Source: Pachysolen tannophilus NRRL Y-2460 | Taxonomy: Eukaryota > Ascomycota > Pichiomycetes > Alaninales > Pachysolenaceae | NCBI GenBank assembly: GCA_001661245.1 | Contig: KV454012.1 | Coordinates: 1,126,974-1,190,973, forward strand | Reading direction: 5' to 3' | Length of the DNA stretch: 64,000 nucleotides | In this document: in pieces, positions 29,907 through 41,141 of the stretch | Layout: each line of letters opens with the position of its first letter | How positions within the stretch are numbered: the first letter of the stretch is position 1 | Program-made: the position numbers and the translations under genes | The notes under the pieces: model-generated | The model's database searches: none | Told to the model about the DNA's origin: nothing | The model's input: only the letters and a program-made list of their open reading frames with translations

Positions 29907-32900
29907 TTATTTCAACTTTCTTTTCTTCGAACCATTACTTGGTTTTTCAGGGGAAATTTCTTTCAAGATGCAAGCTAATAAAGTTTGGACTCTTCTTGCT
30001 AATTCATTAGTTGTTCTACTTTGAAAGAAAAAATCAAAAGTAAATAAAGGGGAATGTGAAATAGATTCTTTTATCTTTTCATACAAGTCTGGCGATTCTA
30101 AACCATATCTGAAAACTTGTAAAACTAAATATTTATCTTCTTCTTCTGAATAAATACGTCCTTTTGAAGTACTTGGTGGATATTTGAAAGTCAATTCTTG
30201 TAATGGACTCTTGTATTGGCTAATTTTTCTTCTTAAAGATTCTAGCTGAAGTTTAATTTTCCTTATTTTTTCTTCACCATTTTCAATTTGTGAAACATAA
30301 CGTTCATGACCATCTATTTCATTGAAATTTTCCCAAAATACTTTAGCATAATCTAAAGTATCTTCATAAGTCTTATCTTCAAATTCTGATGCAATATTAT
30401 GAATAGCAGTTTTACCATATTTAACACACATTTGAATAAAATGATAAAAATCCTTTCTTGACCAATTATAAAAACCTTCTTCTAAATATTTCTGTTTTCT
30501 TGCTAATTCCTCATCAGTTAATGGTCTTGCATTTTTTATTTCTTCTTCTTCTAATTGCTGATCAAGTAACCTTTCTTTTAAAGTTTCTTCAGGACCATCA
30601 GCTAATGGAACTTGATAATCTGTTAATTTTTTATAATAATTCTTCTCTAAATCGTACAATTCGTACAATTCATGGTGATAAAATTGATGATCATACAAGT
30701 TCAACTGTTTTGGAGGTTTTGGACCTGATGGCTTAGGAGCAGCACGTCCACCACCTGTATTTAATACATCTCTATAATAGTTATCAACAGAATAATTCTC
30801 TTTTCTTTCCCTCTTGGCAGGGTTTATCCATGTCAAAGCAATGTTACCAATACCACCACCAGTTTCTTTTTTTTGAAAATTTTTACCATTCCATTCATAT
30901 ACAGAATCAGAAGATGCAAAATTTTGTAAATCGTCCAAGCCTAATTTTGAATATCTAGAGTTTAACTCTGCTGTCTTGGCTTCAGATTTAGCCAAGATCT
31001 TATCGATATCATCTTCTTCAGAATCTACCAGTGATTCTTCATCACCTTCTGATTTCTTTACTGGTTTCTTAAATACATCTGCAGCACCGTGTTGGATCAT
31101 TGATAATAATTCATCTTTAGAAGAAGCCTTTTGAGTCTTAGACAGCAGATTGGAGATATTGCGTCCTTGCTGTATAACTAATTGATCTAACCTTAATTTT
31201 TGTGAAGCTCTTTCTAAAATCTTTTCTTCGATGGCATTATCAGTGATGAATCTATAAACGTAGACTTGCTTTGTCTGACCAATTCTATGAGCTCGATCCA
31301 TTGCCTGTAAATCAGCCTGTGGATTCCAATCGGAATCATACAATACAACCACATTGGCAGCAGTTAAATTAATACCTAATCCACCTGCCCTTGTAGTCAA
31401 TAAGAAAACAAATTTGTCCGAATTAGGGGCACTATAATCATCAATCGCCTTTATTCTATCAGCATGATCAGTTTGTCCATCAATACGGCAATAATTATAA
31501 CTTCTGAATATACAATAATCTTCCAATATATCCAACATTCTACTCATTTGTGAAAAAATCAATACTTTAGAACCTTCTCTTTGACATCTTTTTAATAATT
31601 TATCCAATACTTTCATCTTTTGTGAATTATATATTAAATGTTCATCTGTAGTAAAAGGAGGACCCGGTTCAGCACCTTCAAATAAGTATGGATGATTACA
31701 ACATTTCCTCAATTGCATGACTATATTTAACAATCTTGTTTTTGATTCACGTTTACCATTAGCTCCATTAACTGCATCAATATCTTTTTCCAATATACTT
31801 TGGTACCATCTTCTTTGCATATCAGACATTCCGAGGTAAACATTGACTTCTTTCTTTGGAAGTAAAGATTTCTCAACATCTGATTTAATACGACGCAACA
31901 AGAAAGGTTGTAATACCTTGTGCAATTGTTGAACTAAACTGTTATCCTTTTCATTTTCATTTTCATTTCCATTTTTATCATCAATTTTTCCATCATCGTT
32001 TCCCTTTGAAAACCAATCATCAAAACTTTCAGAATTTGCAAATACATCTGGTAAGATAAAATTTAACAATGCCCATAACTCGTGCAAATTATTTTGTAGA
32101 GGAGTACCAGTAATTAATAATCTGTTTTTAGAATGAAACATTCTAATGATTTGTGATAATAAGGATTCTTCATTTTTAATTCTATGTGCTTCATCGATAA
32201 CGATATAATTCCATGCAAATTTTCTAAAAGCAGCTTTTTCTCTAATGACAATTTCATAAGAAGTTATAACAACATCAAAATCACAAGATAATAACCTTTT
32301 TTTAATCAATTCATTTCTTTGATCTTTATCACCTTGTAAAACTAAAGTATTTACTTCTGGTGTCCACCTTGCAAATTCTCTCGACCAATTATCTAATGTT
32401 GATTTAGGAACTACAACTAAATGAGGACCTTGAATATGTTTAATATAACGTAAATATCCTAAAAATGAAATAGTTTGTAATGTTTTACCTAAACCCATTT
32501 CATCAGCTAATATACCAGATAAATTATTTTCATTTAAAGAAATTAACCAATTCAAACCTTGTATTTGATAAGATCTCAAAGTCCCATGCACATAAGTTGG
32601 ACTTTCTGTAAAAACAGTGATTCCTTCTTTATCATCATCTTGTTCATCTTGTAATAATTCTGCATCTTCTTCCTTTTCTGTCTTTCTTCTTCTATTATTT
32701 GCCAGAACTTTCTTTTCATTATTCAATTTTTCATTTTCAATTAAATTTAAAACTTGTTGGAATTTAGGATCATTATTAGCCTTAGCATCAATAAAATGTT
32801 GAAATAAATCAGTTAACCCAAGAAGATACTTGAATCTTTTAGCAGTCTCTTCAATATTAAAATAAGGTTTTTCAGATTCAACAAAGTAATCTTTTTTCTT

Positions 32901-33212
32901 ATCACCATTGGAAATCTGATGATCATTATAACCACCAGAATTTGATAAATCATAAGATGAATCATCCGCCTTAAAAATAAAAAAAATAAAAATATTTCAA
33001 ATCTTAGTATTTTATTCCTTGTAGAAAGCAAAAAAAAACCTAAAAAATAAAAAAAAACATACTTTTAATTTTGATTCTTCCAAATCAACACTAGATTGAC
33101 CCAGAGTACCATTTTGCACTCTTTGTGGCACATCTGTAATCACCGAATCTTGATCTTGAACCTCATTGCCTTTAAATCCAATCGGTTCTGATACTACTTG
33201 ATCTTCCGACAT
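29907..33212 (-). CDS. ISW1: ISWI-family chromatin remodelling ATPase, spliced
   Basis: Exon 1 is 33212-33063 (50 codons) and exon 2 is 32969-29907. The 93-nt intron has donor GTATGT, branch TACTAAG and acceptor TTTTTAAG, and the frame is kept (LKLK before the junction, ADDSSYD after it). The total is about 1070 residues. The order is AutoN-like [11 protein letters not shown], Snf2 ATPase ([40 protein letters not shown]), then HAND, SANT and SLIDE. ISWI enzymes slide and space nucleosomes. The neighbours RRT2 and GPX favour ISW1 (S. cerevisiae YBR244W-YBR245C-YBR246W), but sequence alone does not let me separate ISW1 from ISW2. CTG codons occur in hydrophilic linkers (ISN-CTG-CTG-SKTQ), again fitting Ser. 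Confidence 0.93.
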
Positions 33213-34136
33213 TATTCAAATTTAAATCAACAAGTAACAAGTAACAATTAATTTCCTGATTCTTTTTTCCTTTCCCAAAATAAATTTTAATTTTAATTTT
33301 AATTTTTTTTATTTTATTTCTTCTTCTTCCAATCTCACTTGCTTCTTAGATTAAAAAAGCACTTCCAAAACTGTGCCAATCACCTATAGATTTATTATTA
33401 GAATCACGGAATTATCTTGAATCTATTAAATAATCAATCACTTTATCATAGGATCCAAAACTATGGAAAAACGTGAAAACAGTGCAAAAACCCCAAAAGT
33501 AGTGTTCAAAAATTACAAAAACTGTTCTGGGCGAAAAAACGCGTTTTTTTCCTTTGAAAGAACCGCCGAAACCACCAAGAAACCGGGCAACAAATCAGCT
33601 ATTAAAGCAGCTATGAAGCAGAGTTAAAATAACTAGAAACTAATCAGTACATATTTCTTTTTAGATCTTTTAATCGCCTTTATGTGAATTTTTCTAAATG
33701 GTTTTAAAGATAGGTACAAAAAGAGAAAAAAAACCAAAAAAAAAAAAAAAAGAAAGCTTACACTAGCCACATCTTACTGTTTCAGGCACTTTTTTTTTTT
33801 TTTTTTCGGTTTTTGTTTTTGCCTTCAAAATAAAAAATAATAAAACTAGTCGTGTTTCAAATTACTAAAAAGTTTTTTTATTTTTTTAATAAGCCACGCA
33901 CTTGCCGTTTTTGTCTTTTTTTTTTTTTGTATTTGCTTTCCGTTTTAGGAAACTCTTCGACTTTAAATTTTTTCTTTGTGGCTAAACAATTGTGGCTGGT
34001 GGATTGCTAATCAATCATATCACTCTTTTTAAATCTACAAAAGAAATAAAAGAAAAAGAAATTACTAATATTTTCTTATATATATCTTATATTTATTTAT
34101 TAATTTTATTTATTAATTCAAAAGTTCATATTGGAG
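33213..34136. promoter_or_regulatory. Divergent promoter region of ISWI and NBP35
   Basis: 924 bp with no gene. It contains an MCB box within a 14-bp palindrome (AAAAAACGCGTTTTTT region, 33534-33549; core 33539-33544). Several long A/T runs (33735-33752, 33788-33806, 33918-33929) are likely nucleosome-excluding poly(dA:dT). Confidence 0.6.
33539..33544. promoter_or_regulatory. MCB box in a symmetrical A/T palindrome
   Basis: ACGCGT flanked by A-run on the left and T-run on the right, forming a perfect palindrome of at least 14 bp. It lies 327 bp upstream of the ISWI start and about 590 bp upstream of NBP35. A candidate MBF site for either gene. Confidence 0.5.
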
Positions 34137-35165
34137 ATGATAGCTGTTCGGCCTCATCAACTGCAGGAGGAGCATAGGTTTGCGGATGGGGAGATACCAG
34201 AGTTACTGCCTCAGCCAAATAATCCATATTTGAAGGCACCGGAGCCAGAGCATTGTCCTGGACCTGAATCTGAAAATGCTGGTAAATCAGATTCTTGTAC
34301 TGGATGTGCAAATAAAGAAATATGTTCATCATTACCAAAAGGACCTGATCCTGATTTACCGATTATTACGGAGAAGTTATCCAGTGTTAAGCATAAAATT
34401 TTGGTTTTAAGTGGGAAAGGAGGTGTTGGGAAATCAACTTTTACATCGATGTTAGCGTGGGCATTAGCCGCTGATGATGAATTAGAAGTTGGTGCAATGG
34501 ATTTAGATATATGTGGACCATCATTACCTAAAATGTTGGGTGCTGTAGGGGAATCCATTCATGCTTCAAATTCTGGGTGGTCACCTGTTTATGTTGGTGA
34601 TAATTTAGGTATGATGTCGATTCAATTTATGTTACCGGATAAAGATTCTGCAATTATATGGAGAGGTTCTAAAAAAAATGGATTAATTAAACAATTTTTA
34701 AAAGATGTTAATTGGGGACAATTGGATTATTTAGTGATAGATACTCCACCAGGAACTTCTGATGAACATTTATCTGTAACTTCATATATGAAAGAAAGTG
34801 GAATTGATGGTGCTCTTGTGGTAACAACTCCTCAAGAAGTTGCTTTATTAGACGTTAGAAAAGAAATAGATTTTTGTAAAAAGGCAAATATAAAAGTATT
34901 GGGTTTAGTTGAAAATATGTCTGGTTTTGTTTGTCCAAATTGTAAAGGGAAATCGATGATTTTTAAACCAACAACTGGTGGTGGTGAAGCTTTAGCTAAA
35001 GAAATGGGTATACCCTTTTTAGGTTCGGTTCCATTAGATCCTAGAATAGGAAAATCTTGTGATACAGGTGAAAGTTTTCTAGATATGTACCCCGATTCTC
35101 CAGCTTGTACAGCTATATTAGATGTAGTCGATGCATTAAGAGATACCGTTGGTGATGAAGTGTGA
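34137..35165 (+). CDS. NBP35: Cytosolic Fe-S cluster scaffold P-loop NTPase Nbp35
   Basis: 342 residues from ATG 34137. Nbp35 with Cfd1 forms the scaffold on which cytosolic and nuclear [4Fe-4S] clusters are assembled (CIA pathway). The N-terminal four-Cys ferredoxin-like cluster site characteristic of Nbp35 rather than Cfd1 is present (C-x13-C-x2-C-x5-C: EHCPGP...[11 protein letters not shown]). It is followed by the deviant Walker [10 protein letters not shown], the switch motif [12 protein letters not shown], and the bridging CPNC motif that holds the labile cluster at the dimer interface. It is convergent with NUP145, as in S. cerevisiae (YGL091C/YGL092W). Essential in yeasts studied. Confidence 0.97.
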   Translation: MIAVRPHQLQEEHRFADGEIPELLPQPNNPYLKAPEPEHCPGPESENAGKSDSCTGCANKEICSSLPKGPDPDLPIITEKLSSVKHKILVLSGKGGVGKSTFTSMLAWALAADDELEVGAMDLDICGPSLPKMLGAVGESIHASNSGWSPVYVGDNLGMMSIQFMLPDKDSAIIWRGSKKNGLIKQFLKDVNWGQLDYLVIDTPPGTSDEHLSVTSYMKESGIDGALVVTTPQEVALLDVRKEIDFCKKANIKVLGLVENMSGFVCPNCKGKSMIFKPTTGGGEALAKEMGIPFLGSVPLDPRIGKSCDTGESFLDMYPDSPACTAILDVVDALRDTVGDEV

Positions 35166-35476
35166 ACAAAAAAAAAAAAAAAAAAAAAAAATTTGTATAT
35201 TAATTTAAGGACCTGGGACATTTTTTTGGTAATTTTTTTTTATTTATTTATTTTGTTTTTTATAGTGTGATTTTAATATATAAAAGTATTAATAATGCAG
35301 TTAATTCAAAATCTATGATGAACTTAAAAAAAAAAGCTTTTGTCAAAAGAACAAAAAGAAAACAAAAATGACAAAAAGTCAAAAAAAAATAAAAATAAAA
35401 TCATATCTATAAATAATGTAAAATGTAGAAGAAAACAAAAAAAAAAAAGAGAAAAAAAAACAATCTTCAATTTATT
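35166..35476. other. Convergent 3' spacer of NBP35 and NUP145
   Basis: 311 bp, extremely A/T-rich, with A runs at 35167-35190 and 35439-35460 and no coding potential. Nothing else seen. Confidence 0.6.
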
Positions 35477-38400
35477 TTAAAACAAAATATTTGAGTCATT
35501 TTTAGTATTGCTATCACTTTCTGAAAGCTTCTTTTTAAAAGCTTTTATGTCGCTTTCACCCATTGGAAAATTCAAAATTGAATTCAGTCTAATGCCTCGT
35601 TCACCATGTTCTCTGCTAAATGCAATAACTTTGTCACCAACTCTACGTGAAATAAGTGTCATGCTAACTTTGCTTTGAAAGGAAAACTCTGATCTGTCCA
35701 AAGATGGCAAATTCCAAGTGAGATATTTCAAGATAGTTGCAAATTCATCTTCATTTTCCTTTTTCTCATTTTCTAATCTTAACAATTTACTATAATTAAA
35801 ATAAACTTGCAACTCAATTTTCCGATCTGAAACAAATGCATGTAGTGGTATCTTTTTAATTAATTTTTCTAAGTTGGAAATATCTTCACCATCAGATATG
35901 ACAGCTAAGGGAGCAACGTTTTTAACTATACAAAGTGTTGCCTCTCCCCACAAATCTGCATTAACTAAAGTTTCAGCCTCATCCCAATATTTACCATTAT
36001 ATCCAAAACGAAGTGAAACAGCTTTTAATAGTAACCATTTTGGAATATGCAATAAGTCAACAAGTGGATTATTGGATAAATCAGTATTCGAATTTTCAGG
36101 AACAACATAATCCACACAGGAAATAACAAATTTCGAGATATGATCAAAACATAAATCATCATCGTACAAATGTATCAAGAGAAACAATGCCTCTTGATAA
36201 GACCCTGATAATTTCAATTGTTCAGCAAATGCTATAGACAACTTATCACCTATTTCTTCACTTTTCAGCATCCGTAGCGTTTTTGAAGACCTTATTAAAA
36301 TTTCGTACAAAAACCATTGGGTCTTTACATCCAAAATACTGCCATCATTAAATTTTGATAACGTAAACGTCATATCGTAATCACCTTCAAACAAATAACT
36401 ATAAAGTTGTAATATGTTGAAAATTTTATCTTTATTCAAAATTGGAAGATTGCCTCTCAGTTTATGTGATCTTATGAAAATCGATATTGTTTCATAAATA
36501 GAGAAATTACCGTAATTCAATAATAAAGAGAAACACAATTTCCACGATAATCCTTCTGTGATGTCAATTTTCAAGTCATCTTCGTTGGAAAACAACCCAC
36601 TTAATAATATATAAATTTTAATAATTGGTTTTGGAATAAATTTGACAGCTTTAGTTTTTTTCCAGTCGTCCAATTGCTTTCTACAACTAATAATAACATC
36701 TGGATCATTGGACCCCAATAATGAGATTAAAACTGCCAAATGATTATTATTTGTTTTTATTGCTAAAGCTGCAGCTTTTACTAATTCATTTCCAACGATA
36801 TATATAAATATCATTTCTAAAGAATCATGCAGGTTTTTTTCCAACATACATTTGATCTCATTAGCGCAGTTTTTCTTAAACCAAAATGATATTAGTTCAC
36901 GTTTCTTTAATTCTCTCAAGTTTCGAGAGGTAGATATTATTTCTATAGATGGGATTCTCAAATCATCAAATAGCCTGGAGCATAAATCCCAAAAATTCAT
37001 CTCATCACTGTCTTTGTCATCTGCAAACCCCAGTAAGAGAATATCGAATGTTAAATTTTTTTGAATCATTATTCTTGGAAAACCGTTATTTCTCTCAAAG
37101 AATTTAGCTGATTTTAAAAGATTTCCCAATATGTTTGTAGTACTGGTTAAATTTTCAATTTTGAACAGTTTCTTTAGGGATTTAATTTCAACTCCAGATG
37201 AATTAGTTTGAGGATTAAAACTGGTAGCCTTTCTGACAATTTCACCGCTGTTAGACCATTGAATAAACGTACTATTTTCCATTCTTCGCTCTTTTTTGAT
37301 TTTTGTATTCGTAGCCAAAGTTTTATTAAAATCAGCAAACAACAATTCATCAACATCAGAAATAGTCAACCTTTCCTGAGCCAAGTTAGTTTTAGAAATT
37401 TCGAGCGGACTAAATGCAGAGTCTACTCTAGAAGCAAGTTCAAGCTGAGTTACCCAATTGTCAGAGGTAGGATATTTAGGAGAAATTTCTAAGGCAGTTA
37501 TGTCTATGTCATCGAGCTCAGGTTCATAAACTTTTTCATCAACGATATCTGAACCAGTATCCATATGACCTTGAACTTCTTGATTTTTCTGATATTCAAT
37601 GTGATCATTCATTACTGTTTCCTCATTTCCATCATCTTCTGCAATTTCAATAGGCAATTGCTCCGCTTTCCTATCAGACAATTTTTTATGTACATAAGAA
37701 TCTTTGCTATGTGAAGGGCCGCCGTCCGCTGTTTCTGGCACAAAACTCCAACCTCCCGGAATAACAGGATTTGCTGAACTATCGTTATTTTTCTGCATTT
37801 TCAAAACAAATGAGTCATCAATTAACGATCTTGCACCAAACCTTTTGTTTCCTAAAGAATTAAACTTGGGTTTTTCTTCAGTGGAAACCCCAAGTTCTTT
37901 CTTTTCTTGGGATTTTTTTATTTCTAAATCCGCTTCTTCTTGCTGAGTCTTCTGCCATTCTTCATAATCATCATCTTCCTCAGATTCGACTAAACCCCAA
38001 ATAGTAAAATGTTGAACTTGAAATATCCAAGTCCCAACTAATGGATAATAATTAAGAAATTTCATACCTTTTAAACTTTTCAATTTCTTCACATGTGTCT
38101 TAACCTCCAGTCTAGTTGGGTCAAGAATTGGTTTTTTAGTTTCAGGATCTACTGGCGCCATATTTTCTATAGTAATAGTAGCTGGAACGTTTAAACCTGA
38201 TCCTCTAGCAGGCTTTGGATAAGACGAAGAGTATACTTGAACTTTCTGATTTGTAATTATTATCACTCCACCAAACAAATCCTTTTGCAAATTCTCTCGA
38301 AAAGCAGTAAGATCAACAGGGCAATTGAACGCAAGCTGTCCGTATCCAACCCGTCCAATAATAAAGTCTTCAATATTAGATAAGCGCTCACACGACATTT

Positions 38401-40771
38401 CAGCTAGCTCCTTAATTGATGGGAAACACCAATATCCATTGTCGCCATCAAGAGTGCTTTCTCCAGTCGCACCCGTGTCTGAGGTAATTTCTTCTTGCTG
38501 TTGTATTTCGCTTTTATCATTAGCAATAGCAGAGTCCTTCTTAGTTTTATCTGACAATTCATCTTCATTAGAAACAGTCTTTGAGTTTTCAAAAACTTTA
38601 CTAACAGGGTGGGAAAGTTCTGAGATGGTTCCATCTGTATTCACTCTTCTCTTTTTAATTTGGATGTTTTCTTCATTATTACCACCATGCAGCGAGTCAG
38701 TGAATATAGATCTCCTTATTCTCCTGTTATTCAAAATATTTTTTATCTCTGTTAGCTTTGATGATGCCAAAATTTGTTTGAAATTTCTTCCGCTTTTTAA
38801 GAAAATTGCAGTTGAATTTGAGGTTAAAATATTTTCAAACAAACTATTTCTTGACTTTGAAAATATTCCAGTTAAATTACCTGAACGGCTATAAACTTGT
38901 TCCTTTTTCAATTCAATTTGTTGTTTCAACCTTTTAACAATTGTACTTTTTCTAGGCAGCAATGATGTTGAAAATTTTAATTTAATCAGCGGTGGATTTG
39001 AGGCTAGTAAGTCAGCCTCCAGTGATCCTGTAAACAATGGCGAGTTAAGGTGTGCAATTTTTATAGGAGAAGTGCTTGAAAGAAATTCTTTCTTCGATGT
39101 AGGGGTAACTGAAGGCATTAAACCATCAACTTGTACCGATATTGGTTTGATTGGTTTGATTTTTGACATTCCATAGGGATCAGCGTCAATTGTGGCAATA
39201 AAATATTTATTTCCGGTATTATTGTTTAGGTTACCCAAATTCATTGGGAAGTTATTGTTAACATTACTTAATGATGTACCAGTTGAACCTGTTGACATTG
39301 CACTACTTCCTGTACTCCTATTATTACCATTGCTCAAGTTGTTCATATTGTTAAACAGGCCTTGAGTTGAAAACTTATTATTCATAAACGATCCTCCAGT
39401 TGATGAGTTATTATTATTTATGCTGCCAAAAACACCTCCTCCGTTGATTCCTCTAGACATATCATTATTATAATTATTAATATTGTTGTTGTTACTGGTA
39501 TTACCAAATAACCCAGCTGCAGAAGCATTATTTGAGGCAGAAGTATTATTGTTATTAGTGGAGCCAAATGTGGAACCCAATGTGGAACCAAATGTAGAAC
39601 CAGTTTGTTTTTTGACGCGAAGAGGAGCAGAGTCTGTTGGTTCACCAACGCTATTAGCCATACCAGAACCAGAACCAACCCCAGTCGAAGCCGTTATTTG
39701 TTGCCCGACTGGAAAAGAAGTTACTGGTCTACCATTAACCGCATCAGAATTATAACCAGTAGGAGAATTTGCTTTACCGTTCTCGGGAGAAATATATCTT
39801 TCTTTGTTTCTGTTAATAAGCAAACTGGTGTCAGATCCAGTTCGTTTATTGTTGCTATTAATTGGACTAGAACTAGTACCTCCAAAAGCTGTTTGTTGTC
39901 CATTCCTAGATGTAAACCCTGTTTGTGCATTGTTATCAAAAGGGTTGGGACCAAGACCTGCTGATGTATTATTACCAAAGGGATTGTTACCAAAACCTGT
40001 AGAATTTGTTGACTGATTATTACCAAATGCAGCACCATTTTGAGCACCATTTTGGGAATTGTTATTACCCAGGTTAGAACCAAACATACCAAAAATTGAT
40101 CGTTGTTTATTGTTAGGTGCGAGACCAGTTGATGCATTATTATCAAAAGCATTGTTACCAAAACCTGTTGATTTATTGTTATCAAAAGGATTGGAACCAG
40201 GACTTGAAAAATTTGTTGATTGGTTATTACCAAATGCAGCACCATTTTGTGCATTATTATTGCTATTGAGCAAATTAGAACCAAAACCTATAGAATTTGA
40301 TGGCTGATTATTACCATATGTAAAACTTGATTGTGCATTATTATTATTATTATTATTATTACTATTGCCCGCGTTAGATCCAAAACCACCAAAAGTTGTT
40401 GGTTGCCCCCCAATGTTAGATGTGAAACCTGTTGAAGCAAAACCTGTTTGTTTATCATTGGAAACACCAATATTAGAACCAAACCGATCTGTCATAGAAC
40501 CTGTTTGCTGATTACTACCAGATATGAAACCTGTTGGATTATGATTATTGTTACTGGTCATATTCGAGCCAAATCCTGAAAAAGATCTCGGTTGGTCATA
40601 ATTAGCATTGAAACCTGTTGGATTATTATTATTATTGTTGTTGTTATTGTTATTGTTGTTGTTAGGCGCATTAGATCCAAACCCCATTGGTGTGAAACCT
40701 GTCGTATTATAATTGTTATTAAACAGATTAGAACCAGAACCTGTAAACCCAGCACTAGTTGATCCCATCAT
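35477..40771 (-). CDS. NUP145: Nucleoporin Nup145 (Nup98-Nup96 type, self-cleaving)
   Basis: 1764 residues from ATG 40771 (1317 in S. cerevisiae). Nup145 splits itself into Nup145N, an FG nucleoporin, and Nup145C, a Y-complex scaffold. The first ~520 residues are an Asn-rich FG region, dominated by TGFGSN-like units rather than GLFG. The Nup98 autoproteolytic domain (about 785-925) starts GYWCFPSIKEL and ends VQHFTIWG. The scissile site is H921-F922|T923, with Thr where S. cerevisiae and human have Ser. Nup145C (about 924-1764) has the acidic linker and helical Nup96 domain. The N-terminal region is expanded relative to S. cerevisiae. CTG codons should be read as Ser. Confidence 0.96.
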   Translation of the reverse strand: MMGSTSAGFTGSGSNLFNNNYNTTGFTPMGFGSNAPNNNNNNNNNNNNNNPTGFNANYDQPRSFSGFGSNMTSNNNHNPTGFISGSNQQTGSMTDRFGSNIGVSNDKQTGFASTGFTSNIGGQPTTFGGFGSNAGNSNNNNNNNNAQSSFTYGNNQPSNSIGFGSNLLNSNNNAQNGAAFGNNQSTNFSSPGSNPFDNNKSTGFGNNAFDNNASTGLAPNNKQRSIFGMFGSNLGNNNSQNGAQNGAAFGNNQSTNSTGFGNNPFGNNTSAGLGPNPFDNNAQTGFTSRNGQQTAFGGTSSSPINSNNKRTGSDTSLLINRNKERYISPENGKANSPTGYNSDAVNGRPVTSFPVGQQITASTGVGSGSGMANSVGEPTDSAPLRVKKQTGSTFGSTLGSTFGSTNNNNTSASNNASAAGLFGNTSNNNNINNYNNDMSRGINGGGVFGSINNNNSSTGGSFMNNKFSTQGLFNNMNNLSNGNNRSTGSSAMSTGSTGTSLSNVNNNFPMNLGNLNNNTGNKYFIATIDADPYGMSKIKPIKPISVQVDGLMPSVTPTSKKEFLSSTSPIKIAHLNSPLFTGSLEADLLASNPPLIKLKFSTSLLPRKSTIVKRLKQQIELKKEQVYSRSGNLTGIFSKSRNSLFENILTSNSTAIFLKSGRNFKQILASSKLTEIKNILNNRRIRRSIFTDSLHGGNNEENIQIKKRRVNTDGTISELSHPVSKVFENSKTVSNEDELSDKTKKDSAIANDKSEIQQQEEITSDTGATGESTLDGDNGYWCFPSIKELAEMSCERLSNIEDFIIGRVGYGQLAFNCPVDLTAFRENLQKDLFGGVIIITNQKVQVYSSSYPKPARGSGLNVPATITIENMAPVDPETKKPILDPTRLEVKTHVKKLKSLKGMKFLNYYPLVGTWIFQVQHFTIWGLVESEEDDDYEEWQKTQQEEADLEIKKSQEKKELGVSTEEKPKFNSLGNKRFGARSLIDDSFVLKMQKNNDSSANPVIPGGWSFVPETADGGPSHSKDSYVHKKLSDRKAEQLPIEIAEDDGNEETVMNDHIEYQKNQEVQGHMDTGSDIVDEKVYEPELDDIDITALEISPKYPTSDNWVTQLELASRVDSAFSPLEISKTNLAQERLTISDVDELLFADFNKTLATNTKIKKERRMENSTFIQWSNSGEIVRKATSFNPQTNSSGVEIKSLKKLFKIENLTSTTNILGNLLKSAKFFERNNGFPRIMIQKNLTFDILLLGFADDKDSDEMNFWDLCSRLFDDLRIPSIEIISTSRNLRELKKRELISFWFKKNCANEIKCMLEKNLHDSLEMIFIYIVGNELVKAAALAIKTNNNHLAVLISLLGSNDPDVIISCRKQLDDWKKTKAVKFIPKPIIKIYILLSGLFSNEDDLKIDITEGLSWKLCFSLLLNYGNFSIYETISIFIRSHKLRGNLPILNKDKIFNILQLYSYLFEGDYDMTFTLSKFNDGSILDVKTQWFLYEILIRSSKTLRMLKSEEIGDKLSIAFAEQLKLSGSYQEALFLLIHLYDDDLCFDHISKFVISCVDYVVPENSNTDLSNNPLVDLLHIPKWLLLKAVSLRFGYNGKYWDEAETLVNADLWGEATLCIVKNVAPLAVISDGEDISNLEKLIKKIPLHAFVSDRKIELQVYFNYSKLLRLENEKKENEDEFATILKYLTWNLPSLDRSEFSFQSKVSMTLISRRVGDKVIAFSREHGERGIRLNSILNFPMGESDIKAFKKKLSESDSNTKNDSNILF

Positions 40772-41141
40772 CTTTGCTCTTCTAAACAAGAACAACTGTC
40801 AATGGATTCACAGAATTAAAAATTGACAACAGCGCTTTCTATTTGTACAAATATTTAAATGATTTCTCTTACCATTCTGATACAATTTATCTTTCTTGTT
40901 TACTCTTGTAGCAGGCAACGCTAACTTCCACCAGAGAGAGAAAAATTTCGAAAAACAAAAAAAAAAAAAAAAACAAAAAAAAAATTTTATTTCCTAAAAC
41001 GTAAATTGTGTTTTAAGTGAACTACTTTGACTTTTATTATTATTATTATTGAGAAAAAGGTTTATTCTATGTATGTATGTATGTATGTATGTATGTATGA
41101 GTATATGAGTATATGAGTATATGAGTATATGAGTATATGAG
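40772..41141. other. Spacer between MAG1 3' end and NUP145 5' end
   Basis: 370 bp with an A17 run (about 40960-40976), ATT repeats and, next to the MAG1 stop, the tetra- and octanucleotide microsatellite listed separately. No gene is seen. A possible 5' splice-like GTAAGA at about 40868 follows an ATG but gives no convincing in-frame exon. Confidence 0.5.
41069..41141. repeat. Compound microsatellite (TATG)n-(GAGTATAT)n
   Basis: About 7.5 TATG units (41069-41099) run into five GAGTATAT units that end directly at the MAG1 stop codon. The octamer looks derived from the tetramer. It forms the MAG1 3' UTR and could vary in length between strains. Confidence 0.9.

Noticed and set aside
38325-38894. 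189-codon frame antisense to NUP145
   Set aside because: Shadow frame opposite an intact conserved gene.
40780-40880. Possible first exon and intron before NUP145 (ATG-GTAAGA donor near 40868, TTTAG acceptor near 40782)
   Set aside because: The donor is not the consensus used by the other introns here, no good branch site is visible, and the obvious acceptor gives the wrong frame. The ATG at 40771 suffices.
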